A stretch of DNA of 64,000 bases from Streptomyces flaveolus (lineage in GTDB: Bacteria > Actinomycetota > Actinomycetes > Streptomycetales > Streptomycetaceae), in contig NZ_BMRV01000008.1 in assembly GCF_014648815.1 (NCBI RefSeq), positions 248,001-312,000 of the forward strand, in the 5' to 3' direction. Within the stretch, counting starts at the first letter, position 1, and each line of letters starts with the position of its first letter. Below are positions 17,052-25,477 of the stretch, one piece after another. Under the pieces are notes generated by a model. That model ran no database searches, was not told the origin of the DNA, and worked only from the letters and a program-made list of their open reading frames with translations. Both the position numbers and the translations under genes were made by a program.

Positions 17052-18242
17052 CTACGGCTTCATCAGGACCTTCACCGCGCCGTCCTGCTTCTTCTGGAAC
17101 ATCTCGTACGCGCGCGGCGCCTCGGTGAGCGGGACCCGGTGGGTGGCGAAGTCGTCGACGCCGAGCGGGTCCTCGTCGGTGAGGTACGGGACGATCTCGT
17201 CGCTCCAGCGGCGTACGTTGGCCTGCCCCATCCGCATCTGGATCTGCTTGTCGAACAGGGTGAGCATCGGCATCGGGTCGGCCATGCCGCCGTAGACGCC
17301 GCTCAGCGAGATGGTGCCGCCGCGCCGCACCAGGTCGATGGCGGTGTAGAGGGCCGCGAGCCGGTCGACGCTGAAGCGCTCCGCGAGCGGGCTGCCGATG
17401 GCCCGGGGCATGATGGCCGCGGACTGCTGGACCAGCTTGGCGATGGTGCCGCCGTGCGCCTCGGTGCCGACAGCGTCGATCACGGCGTCGGGGCCGCGGC
17501 CTCCGGTCTGATCGTGGATCGCGGCGACCAGTTCCTTCTCGTTGTCGAAGGCCCGCAGGTCGTACGTCTCCACGCCCCGGGCGCGGGCCCGCTCCAGCCG
17601 CTCCGGCACCAGGTCCACGCCGAACACGCGTCCGGCGCCCTTGACCTGCGCGACCCTGCAGGCCATGTCGCCGATGGGGCCGAGTCCGAGCACGGCGACG
17701 CTGCCGCCCTGCGGGACGGCGGCGTACTCGACGGCCTGCCAGGCGGTGGGCAGGACGTCGGAGAGGTAGACGAAGCGGTCGTCGGCCGGCCCCTCCGGCA
17801 CCTTGATGGGTCCGTACTGGGCCTGCGGCACCCGCAGGTACTCGGCCTGGCCGCCGGGCACCGCGCCGTACAGGCGGGTGTAGCCGAACAGCGGGGCGCC
17901 CATGCCCTCGCCGGTGACCTGGGTGGTCTCGCACTGGGTCGGCAGCCCGGTGTCGCACATGTAGCAGTGCCCGCACGCGATCTGGAACGGCACCACGACC
18001 CGGTCGCCGGGCTTCAGACCGGTCACCTCGGCTCCGACCTCCTCCACGATGCCCATGGGTTCGTGGCCGAGGATGTCGCCCGGTGTCATGAACGGTGTCA
18101 GCACCTCGTACAGGTGCAGGTCGGAGCCGCACAGTCCGCTGGACGTGACGCGGATGACCGCGTCCGTCGGCTCCTGGATCTTCGGGTCGGGCACGTCCTC
18201 GACCCGGACGTCCCGCTTGCCCTGCCAGACAACTGCCTTCAT
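17052..18242 (-). CDS. zinc-dependent alcohol dehydrogenase (MDR; formaldehyde-dehydrogenase-like)
   Basis: This 396-residue medium-chain dehydrogenase has the catalytic-zinc signature GLCGSDLHLYE and GHEPMGIVEEVG, the structural-zinc cysteine block (CGHCYMCDTGLPTQCE), and a Rossmann motif VAVLGLGPIGDMACR. The DQTGGRGPDAVIDAVG region resembles the glutathione-independent formaldehyde dehydrogenase and threonine dehydrogenase branches. The start at 18242 has GAGGGAG upstream. It is convergent with the ligase gene (11 bases apart). Substrate cannot be fixed from sequence; short aldehydes or alcohols are most likely. Confidence 0.9.
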   Translation of the reverse strand: MKAVVWQGKRDVRVEDVPDPKIQEPTDAVIRVTSSGLCGSDLHLYEVLTPFMTPGDILGHEPMGIVEEVGAEVTGLKPGDRVVVPFQIACGHCYMCDTGLPTQCETTQVTGEGMGAPLFGYTRLYGAVPGGQAEYLRVPQAQYGPIKVPEGPADDRFVYLSDVLPTAWQAVEYAAVPQGGSVAVLGLGPIGDMACRVAQVKGAGRVFGVDLVPERLERARARGVETYDLRAFDNEKELVAAIHDQTGGRGPDAVIDAVGTEAHGGTIAKLVQQSAAIMPRAIGSPLAERFSVDRLAALYTAIDLVRRGGTISLSGVYGGMADPMPMLTLFDKQIQMRMGQANVRRWSDEIVPYLTDEDPLGVDDFATHRVPLTEAPRAYEMFQKKQDGAVKVLMKP

Positions 18243-18439
18243 CGCCTCGCGCTCCCTCCGTCGCCCGTGCGCGTCGGTCTTGCGTCGCGGCCGGGTACCC
18301 CGGGGCGCCCCCACCGAACCGCGGCCGGTTCGGCCGAACAGCGGATTCCGGGTGCCTTATCAGATTCAGTCGGGTATGGCCATAGACGCCTTCAGAAGCG
18401 GACAATCATGGATACGAAGTGGGTGGGCGGGTGGTCGGG

Positions 18440-19444
18440 ATGCGACACAAGACGCGCAGGCGGGACCGTGCCGTACGGCGCGGCACAGGGGGCGGCGCCG
18501 TACCGGTGCTGCTGGCCGCGGCGGTGACGGCCTCGCTGACGGCGGCCTGTACGGCGCCGCCGGCGAGGGAGGACGACGGCCGGGCCCCGCACCTGGAGCG
18601 GTCGCACGGCACGCACGGCACGCACAACGCGGGCCCGGTACTGGCCGTCAAGGTCGACAACACGTCCGCGGCCCGGCCGCAGCGGGGTCTGGACGCCGCG
18701 GACGTCGTCTACGTGGAACCGGTGGAGGGCGGGCTGAGCCGTCTCATGGCCGTCTACGCCACCAGGCTGCCCGAGTCGGTCGGGCCGGTGCGCAGCGCCC
18801 GGGAGTCCGACCTGGAGCTGCTGCGCCAGTTCGACCGGCCGACGCTCGCGTTCTCCGGCGCGCAGAGCAAGCTGCTCCCGCTGATCGACCGGGCGCCCCT
18901 GCGCGCCGAGTCGCCCGACCGGGCGCCCGACGCCTACGTCCGCGACGACGACCGCCCCGCACCGTACAACCTCTACCTGCGGCCGGACCGGCTGATGCCG
19001 TCACCCCCGGGCGCCGCCGCGCTGACCACGGGCTACCGCCACGGCCAGGCCCCCGAGGGCGGCCGGGACGAGACCTCGCGCACGGTGCGCTATCCGGCGG
19101 CGAGCTTCACCTTCACCTGGTCGGCGGGCCGTGGCCGCTGGCTGATCGCCATGGACGGCGATCCCGTCCCCGCGGCCGGCGGCGGGCGGCCGGAACCGGC
19201 GACGGTCGTCGTCCAGCACGTGACGGTGCGCGAGTCCGCCTTCCGCGACTTCCTCGGCAACAACTCGCCGTACGTGGAGTCGGTGGGCTCCGGGAAGGCG
19301 GAGGTGCTGCGCGACGGGCGCTCCTACGACGTGACGTGGAAGCGCGGGGCGGCCGAGGAGGGCACGGCCTTCACCGCCGGGGACGGCACGCCGGTGAACC
19401 TCGCCGAGGGCCCGGTGTGGGTGGTGTTCACGAACACGCCCTGA
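18440..19444 (+). CDS. DUF3048 domain lipoprotein
   Basis: This protein of about 334 residues has a strongly basic N-terminus, a hydrophobic stretch and a lipobox (LTAAC, Cys near residue 37), so it is probably anchored outside the membrane. The DUF3048 core is visible as VKVDNTSAARPQ, DVVYVEPVEGGLSRL, SVGPVRSARESDLELL and FSGAQ; the C-terminal DUF3048_C half includes FLGNNSPYVESVGSG. Function of the family is unknown, with a cell-wall association suspected. A GTG at 18419 is an alternative start. It is convergent with pcaV. Confidence 0.88.
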   Translation: MRHKTRRRDRAVRRGTGGGAVPVLLAAAVTASLTAACTAPPAREDDGRAPHLERSHGTHGTHNAGPVLAVKVDNTSAARPQRGLDAADVVYVEPVEGGLSRLMAVYATRLPESVGPVRSARESDLELLRQFDRPTLAFSGAQSKLLPLIDRAPLRAESPDRAPDAYVRDDDRPAPYNLYLRPDRLMPSPPGAAALTTGYRHGQAPEGGRDETSRTVRYPAASFTFTWSAGRGRWLIAMDGDPVPAAGGGRPEPATVVVQHVTVRESAFRDFLGNNSPYVESVGSGKAEVLRDGRSYDVTWKRGAAEEGTAFTAGDGTPVNLAEGPVWVVFTNTP

Positions 19445-19909
19445 TCAGCCGGGGGTCACCACGGGCTCGGACGGGTTGCGGAGGCCTTCGGCGGCGTCCG
19501 CGACCCGTTGGATGAGGTCGAAGAACACGGCCTGTTCCGCGGCGGAGAGCGGGGCGAGGAAGACCTGGTTCATCCGGGCCGTCCGCACACTCAGCCTGCG
19601 GTGGACGCGCAGCCCCTCGTCCGTCAGGCGCAGCAGGAAGCGGCGGCCGTCCTGCGGATCGCGGACCTTGTCGAGCAGCCGGCGGCGGCCGAGCCGGCTG
19701 ATCACCTCGGCGATGGTGGACCGGTCGAGCCCCACTCGCTCCCCCACGGTGCGCTGGTCGAGGCCCGGTTCGGCGACGAGCGCGTTGAGGACCGCGAACT
19801 GCGGCGAGGTGGTCTCCTCGGAGACCATCGTGTTCCACAGCAGGTGGTGCGCCTGCTGCAGCCGCCGGGCCAGATGCCCGGGGTGGGTGGTCAGATCGAC
19901 CGCGGCCAT
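19445..19909 (-). CDS. pcaV: MarR family repressor of protocatechuate catabolism
   Basis: This 154-residue MarR protein stands divergent from the pcaIJFHGBL genes, as PcaV does in S. coelicolor, where it represses the operon and is released by protocatechuate. The winged helix is at about 55-90 (LDQRTVGERVGLDRSTIAEV, RDPQDGRRF wing). Arg15, reported to be essential for ligand sensing in PcaV, is present (HLARRLQQ). Two palindromic candidate operators lie in the shared intergenic region. Confidence 0.93.
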   Translation of the reverse strand: MAAVDLTTHPGHLARRLQQAHHLLWNTMVSEETTSPQFAVLNALVAEPGLDQRTVGERVGLDRSTIAEVISRLGRRRLLDKVRDPQDGRRFLLRLTDEGLRVHRRLSVRTARMNQVFLAPLSAAEQAVFFDLIQRVADAAEGLRNPSEPVVTPG

Positions 19910-19933
19910 GTGCGCTCCCCTAGCGGCGAGATT

Positions 19934-19949
19934 CGTCGGTGCACTGACG
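19934..19949. promoter_or_regulatory. candidate PcaV operator 1
   Basis: CGTCGGTGCACTGACG is a 16-base palindrome with one mismatched pair, located 25 bases upstream of the pcaV start codon. It shares the GTGCnCTGA core with a second site near pcaI. MarR proteins bind such palindromes as dimers; autorepression is inferred. Confidence 0.5.
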
Positions 19950-20015
19950 ATACATCGGCGGCCCGGAAATCGTCCGCAACCTCCACACGCGATCTACCTC
20001 GCACTTTTCGAGGTC

Positions 20016-20044
20016 TTGACGCCCCAGCCGTCCGGTGGCACCGT
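20016..20044 (+). promoter_or_regulatory. candidate pca operon promoter
   Basis: TTGACG at 20016-20021 and CACCGT at 20039-20044 are spaced by 17 bases, a reasonable vegetative promoter pointing at pcaI. The second candidate PcaV site lies just downstream, where it would block initiation or early elongation. Confidence 0.45.
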
Positions 20045-20066
20045 GTGGGCCATCTCGCTGAAATAC

Positions 20067-20078
20067 TCAGTGCCCTGA
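20067..20078. promoter_or_regulatory. candidate PcaV operator 2
   Basis: TCAGTGCCCTGA has inverted TCAG/CTGA arms and the GTGCnCTGA core also found at 19939-19947. It lies downstream of the proposed pca promoter and 55 bases before pcaI, consistent with repression. Confidence 0.45.
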
Positions 20079-20133
20079 TTAATTTCGCGGGGTTCCAGAT
20101 CCCGGGGCGCTTGGAAGAGATGGGGCTTCTCGG

Positions 20134-20889
20134 ATGGACAAGGTGGTGGCCACGGCCGGTGAGGCAGTGGCCGACGTGCCGGACGGCGCATCGCTCGCGG
20201 TGGGCGGTTTCGGACTCAGCGGTGTGCCGAACGTGCTGATCGAGGCGCTCCACGAGCGCGGGGTCGGTGAGCTGTCGGTCGTCTCCAACAACTGCGGCGC
20301 GATGGACTCGGGACTGGCCGTCCTGCTGGCCGCGGGACGGATCGCCCGGGTGACCGGGTCCTACATCGGGGCCAACAAGGAGTTCGCACGCCAGTACCTC
20401 GGCGGCGAGCTCGAGGTGGAGATGATCCCGCAGGGCACGCTGGCCGAGCGGCTGCGGGCCGGCGGCGCGGGCATCCCGGCCTTCTACACGCCGGCGGGCG
20501 TCGGCACGCAGGTCGCCGAGGGCGGGCTGCCGTGGCGCTACGACGGCTCCGGCGGTGTCGCGCTGGCGTCGCCGCCGAAGGAGGTCCGTGAGTTCGACGG
20601 CGGTCAGTACGTGCTGGAGCGCGGCATCCGCACCGACTTCGCCCTGGTCAGGGCGGCGAAGGGCGACCGGCACGGCAATCTGGTGTTCGCGAAGTCGTCG
20701 CGGAACTTCAACCCGCTGGCGGCCATGGCGGGCCGGATCACCATCGCCGAGGTCGAGGAGCTGGTGGAGCCCGGCGAGATCGACCCGGACGCGGTGCACC
20801 TGCCGGGGATCTTCGTGCAGCGGGTGGTCGCGCTGACGGCGGAGCAGGCGGCAGACAAGAAGATCGAGCGGCGGACGGTGAGTTCCTGA
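20134..20889 (+). CDS. pcaI: 3-oxoadipate CoA-transferase subunit A
   Basis: This 251-residue protein is the alpha subunit of the CoA-transferase that moves CoA from succinyl-CoA to beta-ketoadipate. The family glycine loop GGFGLSGVPNVLIEAL is near residue 28 and the NNCGAMDSGLAVLL block near 57. It is the first gene of the pca operon and overlaps pcaJ by one base (TGATG), typical of paired subunits. A Gly-rich insertion and YDGSGGVALASPP variation do not disturb the family pattern. Confidence 0.95.
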   Translation: MDKVVATAGEAVADVPDGASLAVGGFGLSGVPNVLIEALHERGVGELSVVSNNCGAMDSGLAVLLAAGRIARVTGSYIGANKEFARQYLGGELEVEMIPQGTLAERLRAGGAGIPAFYTPAGVGTQVAEGGLPWRYDGSGGVALASPPKEVREFDGGQYVLERGIRTDFALVRAAKGDRHGNLVFAKSSRNFNPLAAMAGRITIAEVEELVEPGEIDPDAVHLPGIFVQRVVALTAEQAADKKIERRTVSS

Positions 20890-21533
20890 TGGCCTGGACG
20901 CGTGAACAGATGGCCGCGCGGGCCGCGCGTGAGCTCGAGGACGGCCAGTACGTCAACCTCGGCATAGGCCTGCCGACGCTGATCCCCAACTACCTCCCCG
21001 AGGGCGTGGAGGTGACCCTGGAGTCCGAGAACGGCATCCTGGGCACCGGCCCCTACCCGACGGACGACCAGGTCGACCCCGATCTGATCAACGCCGGCAA
21101 GGAGACCGTGACGGTCCTGCCGGGCGCCTCCTTCTTCGACTCGGCGCTGTCGTTCGGGATGATCCGCGGCGGGCACATCGACGTCGCCGTGCTCGGGGCG
21201 ATGCAGGTCTCCGCCACCGGTGACCTGGCCAACTGGGCCATCCCGGGCAAGATGATCACCGGGATCGGCGGGGCCATGGACCTCGTCCACGGCGCGCGCA
21301 CGGTCATCGTCGTCATGACCCACACCGCGAAGGACGGCTCCCCGAAGATCCTTCAGGAGTGCGCGCTGCCGCTCACCGGCAAGGCGTGTGTGAACCGGAT
21401 CATCACCGACCTCGGCGTCCTCGACGTCACCGACGACGGCCTGGTCCTGGTGGAGACCGCACCGGGCGTCGACGTCGACGAGGTCGTCGCCAAGACCGAC
21501 GCCAAGCTCGTCATCGCGGAGGACCTGAAGTGA
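20889..21533 (+). CDS. pcaJ: 3-oxoadipate CoA-transferase subunit B
   Basis: This 214-residue beta subunit carries the catalytic glutamate in ESENG (Glu47), which forms the glutamyl-CoA thioester intermediate. NLGIGLPTLIPNYLP and GAMQVSATGDLANW are further family blocks. It overlaps pcaI by one base and pcaF by four, so the three proteins acting in the last two steps of the pathway are co-translated. Confidence 0.95.
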   Translation: MAWTREQMAARAARELEDGQYVNLGIGLPTLIPNYLPEGVEVTLESENGILGTGPYPTDDQVDPDLINAGKETVTVLPGASFFDSALSFGMIRGGHIDVAVLGAMQVSATGDLANWAIPGKMITGIGGAMDLVHGARTVIVVMTHTAKDGSPKILQECALPLTGKACVNRIITDLGVLDVTDDGLVLVETAPGVDVDEVVAKTDAKLVIAEDLK

Positions 21534-22732
21534 AGGACGTCTACGTCGTCGACGCGGTGCGCACCCCGTTCGGCAAGTACAACGGCTCCCTGGCCGGTGT
21601 ACGCCCCGACGACCTGGCCGCGCACGCCGTCCGCGCGCTCCTCACCCGCACCCCCTCCCTGGACCCGTCCCGGATCGAGGACGTGTACTTCGGCAACGCC
21701 AACGGCGCCGGCGAGGAGAACCGCAACGTCGCCCGCATGGCCGCCCTGCTGGCCGGCCTGCCGACCTCCGTGCCCGGCGTGACCGTGAACCGGCTGTGCG
21801 CCTCCGGTCTGGAGGCGGTGATCCAGGCCGCCCGCGCCATCGCGGCCGGGGACGCCTCGATCGTGCTCGCGGGCGGCGTGGAGTCGATGACCCGGGCCCC
21901 GTACGTGCTGCCCAAGTCGGACCGGCCGTTCCCGGCCGGGCACGCCGAGCTGTACTCGACCACCCTGGGCTGGCGCATGGTCAACCCGAGGATGGACCCG
22001 CAGTGGACCATCCCGCTCGGCGAGTCGGCGGAGCTGATCGCGGACAAGCACAAGATCGGGCGGGAGCAGCAGGACGAGTTCGCCCTCGCCTCCCACCACA
22101 AGGCCGCGCAGGCGCAGGCGGACGGCCTGTTCGATGTCGAGCTGGCGCCGGTGCCGGTGCCGCAGCGCAAGGGCGACCCGGTCGACGTCGCGGCCGACGA
22201 GTGCGTACGGCCCGGCGCCTCCCTGGAGGCGATGGCGAAGCTCAAGCCGGCCTTCCGCACGACCGGCGGGACCGTGACCGCCGGGAACGCCTCGCCGCTC
22301 AACGACGGCGCCGCGGCGCTGCTCCTCGTCGACGAGGACGGCCTGAAGGCCACCGGCCGCGAGCCGCTGGCCCGGATCTGCGCCACCGGTGTCTTCGCGA
22401 ACGACCCGCAGTACTTCGGCCTCGCCCCCGTCGAAGCGGTGAACCGCGCCCTGGCCAAGGCCGGCAAGACCTTCGCCGACCTGGACGTCCTCGAACTCAA
22501 CGAGGCCTTCGCCGCCCAGGTGCTCGGCTGCGTCGCCGAGTGGCCCGAGTTCGACCCGGCGATCCTCAACCCGCAGGGCGGTGCCATCGCCCTCGGTCAT
22601 CCGCTCGGCGCCTCCGGCGCCCGCCTCGCCGGCACCGTCGCCCACCAGCTCGCCCGCAAGGGCGGCGGCACGGGCGTCGCCACCCTCTGCATCGGCGTCG
22701 GCCAGGGCCTCGCCCTCGTCCTCGACCGCTAG
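21530..22732 (+). CDS. pcaF: 3-oxoadipyl-CoA thiolase
   Basis: This 400-residue thiolase cleaves beta-ketoadipyl-CoA with CoA to succinyl-CoA and acetyl-CoA. Cys90 in VNRLCASGLEAV is the acyl-accepting residue; the C-terminal GGAIALGHPLGASGAR and TLCIGVGQG blocks supply the catalytic His and second Cys. The start is the GTG of a GTGA overlap with pcaJ, which puts the conserved VYVVDAVRTPFG strand at residue 4. Confidence 0.95.
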   Translation: MKDVYVVDAVRTPFGKYNGSLAGVRPDDLAAHAVRALLTRTPSLDPSRIEDVYFGNANGAGEENRNVARMAALLAGLPTSVPGVTVNRLCASGLEAVIQAARAIAAGDASIVLAGGVESMTRAPYVLPKSDRPFPAGHAELYSTTLGWRMVNPRMDPQWTIPLGESAELIADKHKIGREQQDEFALASHHKAAQAQADGLFDVELAPVPVPQRKGDPVDVAADECVRPGASLEAMAKLKPAFRTTGGTVTAGNASPLNDGAAALLLVDEDGLKATGREPLARICATGVFANDPQYFGLAPVEAVNRALAKAGKTFADLDVLELNEAFAAQVLGCVAEWPEFDPAILNPQGGAIALGHPLGASGARLAGTVAHQLARKGGGTGVATLCIGVGQGLALVLDR

Positions 22733-22765
22733 GGCCTGTCCGGCCTCAGTCACCCAGGGAACCCC

Positions 22766-23539
22766 ATGACTCTCACTCAGCACGACATCGACGCGGAGAT
22801 CGCGGCCGAGCACGCCGCCTACGAGAAGCGGGTCGCCGACGGCGCGCCCGTCGAGCACCACCCGCGCCGCGACTACGCCCCGTACCGGTCCTCGGTGCTG
22901 CGCCACCCCAAGCAGCCGCCGATCAACATCGACGTCAGCAAGGACCCGGAGCTGGTGGAGCTGTCCTCCCCCGCCTTCGGGGAGCGTGACCTCACCGGCA
23001 TCGACAACGACCTGACCCGGCAGCACACCGGTGAGCCGGTCGGCGAGCGCATCACCGTCTCCGGCCGCCTCCTCGACCGCAGCGGCAAGCCCGTGCGCGG
23101 GCAGCTCGTGGAGATATGGCAGGCCAACTCGGCCGGCCGCTACGCCCACCAGCGCGAGCAGCACGACGCGCCGCTGGACCCGAACTTCACGGGCGTGGGC
23201 CGCACCCTCTCCGACGACGACGGCTTCTACCGCTTCACCACCATCCAGCCCGGCCCCTACCCCTGGCGCAACCACGTCAACGCCTGGCGTCCGGCCCACA
23301 TCCACTTCTCGGTGTTCGGCTCGGCGTTCACCCAGCGGCTCGTGACGCAGATGTACTTCCCGAACGACCCGCTGTTCCCGTACGACCCGATCCTCCAGTC
23401 CGTGACGGACGACGCGGCCCGGCAGCGGCTGATCGCGACGTACGACCACAGCCTGTCCGTGCCCGAGTTCTCCCTCGGCTACCACTGGGACATCGTGCTC
23501 GACGGCCCGAACGCCACCTGGATCGAAGAAGGACGCTGA
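22766..23539 (+). CDS. pcaH: protocatechuate 3,4-dioxygenase beta subunit
   Basis: This 257-residue protein is the iron-bearing beta subunit of the intradiol enzyme that opens protocatechuate to 3-carboxy-cis,cis-muconate. The family signature runs from GQLVEIWQANSAGRY to PGPYPWRNHVNAWRPAHIHF, containing the Tyr and His ligands of the nonheme Fe(III). The N-terminal RRDYAPYRSSVLRHP segment is typical of PcaH and contributes to subunit contacts. It follows pcaF by 33 bases and precedes pcaG by 5. Confidence 0.96.
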   Translation: MTLTQHDIDAEIAAEHAAYEKRVADGAPVEHHPRRDYAPYRSSVLRHPKQPPINIDVSKDPELVELSSPAFGERDLTGIDNDLTRQHTGEPVGERITVSGRLLDRSGKPVRGQLVEIWQANSAGRYAHQREQHDAPLDPNFTGVGRTLSDDDGFYRFTTIQPGPYPWRNHVNAWRPAHIHFSVFGSAFTQRLVTQMYFPNDPLFPYDPILQSVTDDAARQRLIATYDHSLSVPEFSLGYHWDIVLDGPNATWIEEGR

Positions 23540-23544
23540 CCGCC

Positions 23545-24150
23545 ATGACGAAGATCGACACCAGCAGCCCGGAGAACGTGCTGCCCACCCCGTCGCACAC
23601 GGTCGGCCCGTTCTACGGGTACGCGCTGCCCTTCCGCGGCGGCGAGGACATCGCGCCCCTCGGGCACCCCGACACCGTCACCGTGCACGGGTACGTGTAC
23701 GACGGCGAGGGCCGGCCGCTGCCCGACGCGCTGCTGGAGGTGTGGGGCCCGGACCCGGACGGCAAGGTGCCCACCACCGACGGCTCGATGCGGCGCGACC
23801 CCGCCTCGGGCGGCTTCCTGGGCCGCAACGGCGTGGAGTTCACCGGCTTCGGCCGTATCCAGACCGATGCCGACGGACACTGGTACGCGCGGACCCTGCG
23901 CCCGGGGGCACGCGGGCGGAACGCGCCCTACCTCAGCGTGTGCGTGTTCGCCCGCGGTCTGCTCGTGCACCTGTTCACCCGGATCTACCTGCCGGGCGAC
24001 GACGCCGCGCTGGCCGCCGACCCGCTGCTGTCCCGGGTGGACGCGGAGCGCCGCGGCACGCTGATCGCCGGGGACGAGGGCAACGGCACGTACCGTTTCG
24101 ACATCCGCCTTCAGGGCGAAGGCGAAACGGTCTTCCTGGAGTTCCAGTGA
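23545..24150 (+). CDS. pcaG: protocatechuate 3,4-dioxygenase alpha subunit
   Basis: This 201-residue alpha subunit begins with the conserved TPSHTVGPFYGYALPF motif. Sharing the dioxygenase fold (ALLEVWGPDPDGKVP), it lacks the full iron ligand set and shapes the active site with PcaH. Start 23545 lies 5 bases after the pcaH stop. The end overlaps pcaB in a GTGA, continuing the tight coupling of the operon. Confidence 0.95.
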   Translation: MTKIDTSSPENVLPTPSHTVGPFYGYALPFRGGEDIAPLGHPDTVTVHGYVYDGEGRPLPDALLEVWGPDPDGKVPTTDGSMRRDPASGGFLGRNGVEFTGFGRIQTDADGHWYARTLRPGARGRNAPYLSVCVFARGLLVHLFTRIYLPGDDAALAADPLLSRVDAERRGTLIAGDEGNGTYRFDIRLQGEGETVFLEFQ

Positions 24151-25475
24151 CATCAGCTCCCGACGCCGGCCTGCTCGCCCCCGGGTGGGCGGGCTCGCCG
24201 GCCGCCGACGCGACCGACGACCGTGCCTGGCTGCGGGCCCTGCTCGACGCGGAGGCGGCGCTGACCCTGGCCCAGGCCGGGCTGGGGCTCGCGCCGGCCG
24301 AGGCGGCAAGGGCGGTGACCGAGGCCGCCGACCCGGCCCGCTTCGACGTGCGTTCCCTGGCCGAGCGTGCCCGCGGCGGCGGCAACCCGGTGATCCCGCT
24401 GGTCGCGGATCTGACGAAGGCGGTCGGCGAGGAGTACGGGCCGTATGTGCACCGGGGCGCGACCAGCCAGGACATCATGGACTCCGCGACGATGCTGGTC
24501 GCCGCCCGCACCCTCGACCTGCTGCTGCCCGACCTCACCCGCACGGAGCGGGCGCTGGCCCGGCTGGCGGCCGAGCACCGGGACACGGCGATGCCGGGCC
24601 GGACGCTGACCCAGCACGCCGTGCCGACGGCCTTCGGGCTGAAGGCGGCCGGATGGCGCACGCTGGTGCTCGACGCGCGGGACCGGATCACGGTCGTACG
24701 CGACGCGCTGCCCGCCCAGCTCGGCGGCGCGGCGGGCACCCTGGCGGCGTTCGGGGCGTACGGCGCCGAGGACGCGACCGCGCTGCCCGAGGCGTACGCC
24801 CGTGAACTGGACCTCCGGGCACCGCTGTTGCCGTGGCACACGCTGCGCACCCCGATCGCCGACCTCGCCGGCTGCCTCGCCTTCGCCGCCGGCGCCCTCG
24901 GGAAGATCGCCGTGGACGTGCTGACGTTGTCCCGCACCGAGATCGGCGAGGTCGCGGAGGGCAGCGGCGGCGGCTCGTCGGCTATGCCCCACAAGGCCAA
25001 CCCCGTGCGCTCCACGCTGATCGCGGCGGCGGCCCGGCGCGCGCCGCAGCTTGCGGCCACGCTGTACGGCTGCCTGGCCGCCGAGGACGAACGCCCGGCC
25101 GGGGCCTGGCACGCCGAGTGGGAGCCGCTGCGGGACCTGCTCCGGCTGACCGGCGGGGCGGCGCGCGACGCCGCCGAGCTGACCGAGGGGCTGCGGGTGC
25201 GCCCGGACGTGATGCGTGCGCACCTCGGCCTCACCCACGGGCTGATCGTGTCCGAGCGGCTCTCCGCCGAGCTGGCGCCGGTGCTCGGGCGGGCCCGCGC
25301 CAAGGCACTGCTCACCGAACTCGCCCGGCGCACCTACGCCGAGGACCGCAGCCTGGGCGAACTCCTCGCCGAGGTACCGGAGTTGAAGGACGTCGACCTC
25401 GACGCCCTGACCGACCCCGCCCGCTTCACCGGCTCCGCCGGAGCCCTGACCGACCGTGCTCTGGAGCGACGTTGA
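24147..25475 (+). CDS. pcaB: 3-carboxy-cis,cis-muconate cycloisomerase
   Basis: This 442-residue enzyme of the fumarase/aspartase superfamily lactonises carboxymuconate to gamma-carboxymuconolactone. The family signature GSSAMPHKANPVRS is near residue 280, with GATSQDIMDSATMLV near 105 and TLTQHAVPTAFG near 155. The GTG start in a GTGA overlap with pcaG places VTSAPDAGLLAPGW at the N-terminus. Confidence 0.95.
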   Translation: MTSAPDAGLLAPGWAGSPAADATDDRAWLRALLDAEAALTLAQAGLGLAPAEAARAVTEAADPARFDVRSLAERARGGGNPVIPLVADLTKAVGEEYGPYVHRGATSQDIMDSATMLVAARTLDLLLPDLTRTERALARLAAEHRDTAMPGRTLTQHAVPTAFGLKAAGWRTLVLDARDRITVVRDALPAQLGGAAGTLAAFGAYGAEDATALPEAYARELDLRAPLLPWHTLRTPIADLAGCLAFAAGALGKIAVDVLTLSRTEIGEVAEGSGGGSSAMPHKANPVRSTLIAAAARRAPQLAATLYGCLAAEDERPAGAWHAEWEPLRDLLRLTGGAARDAAELTEGLRVRPDVMRAHLGLTHGLIVSERLSAELAPVLGRARAKALLTELARRTYAEDRSLGELLAEVPELKDVDLDALTDPARFTGSAGALTDRALERR

Positions 25476-25477
25476 CC

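Noticed and set aside
12610..18405. A 5.8-kb open frame on the minus strand
   Set aside because: It is antisense to the cupredoxin, polymerase and ligase genes, is Arg/Pro-rich without domains, and arises from high G+C codon bias. Only the parts in the true frame of the alcohol dehydrogenase or polymerase genes have family motifs.
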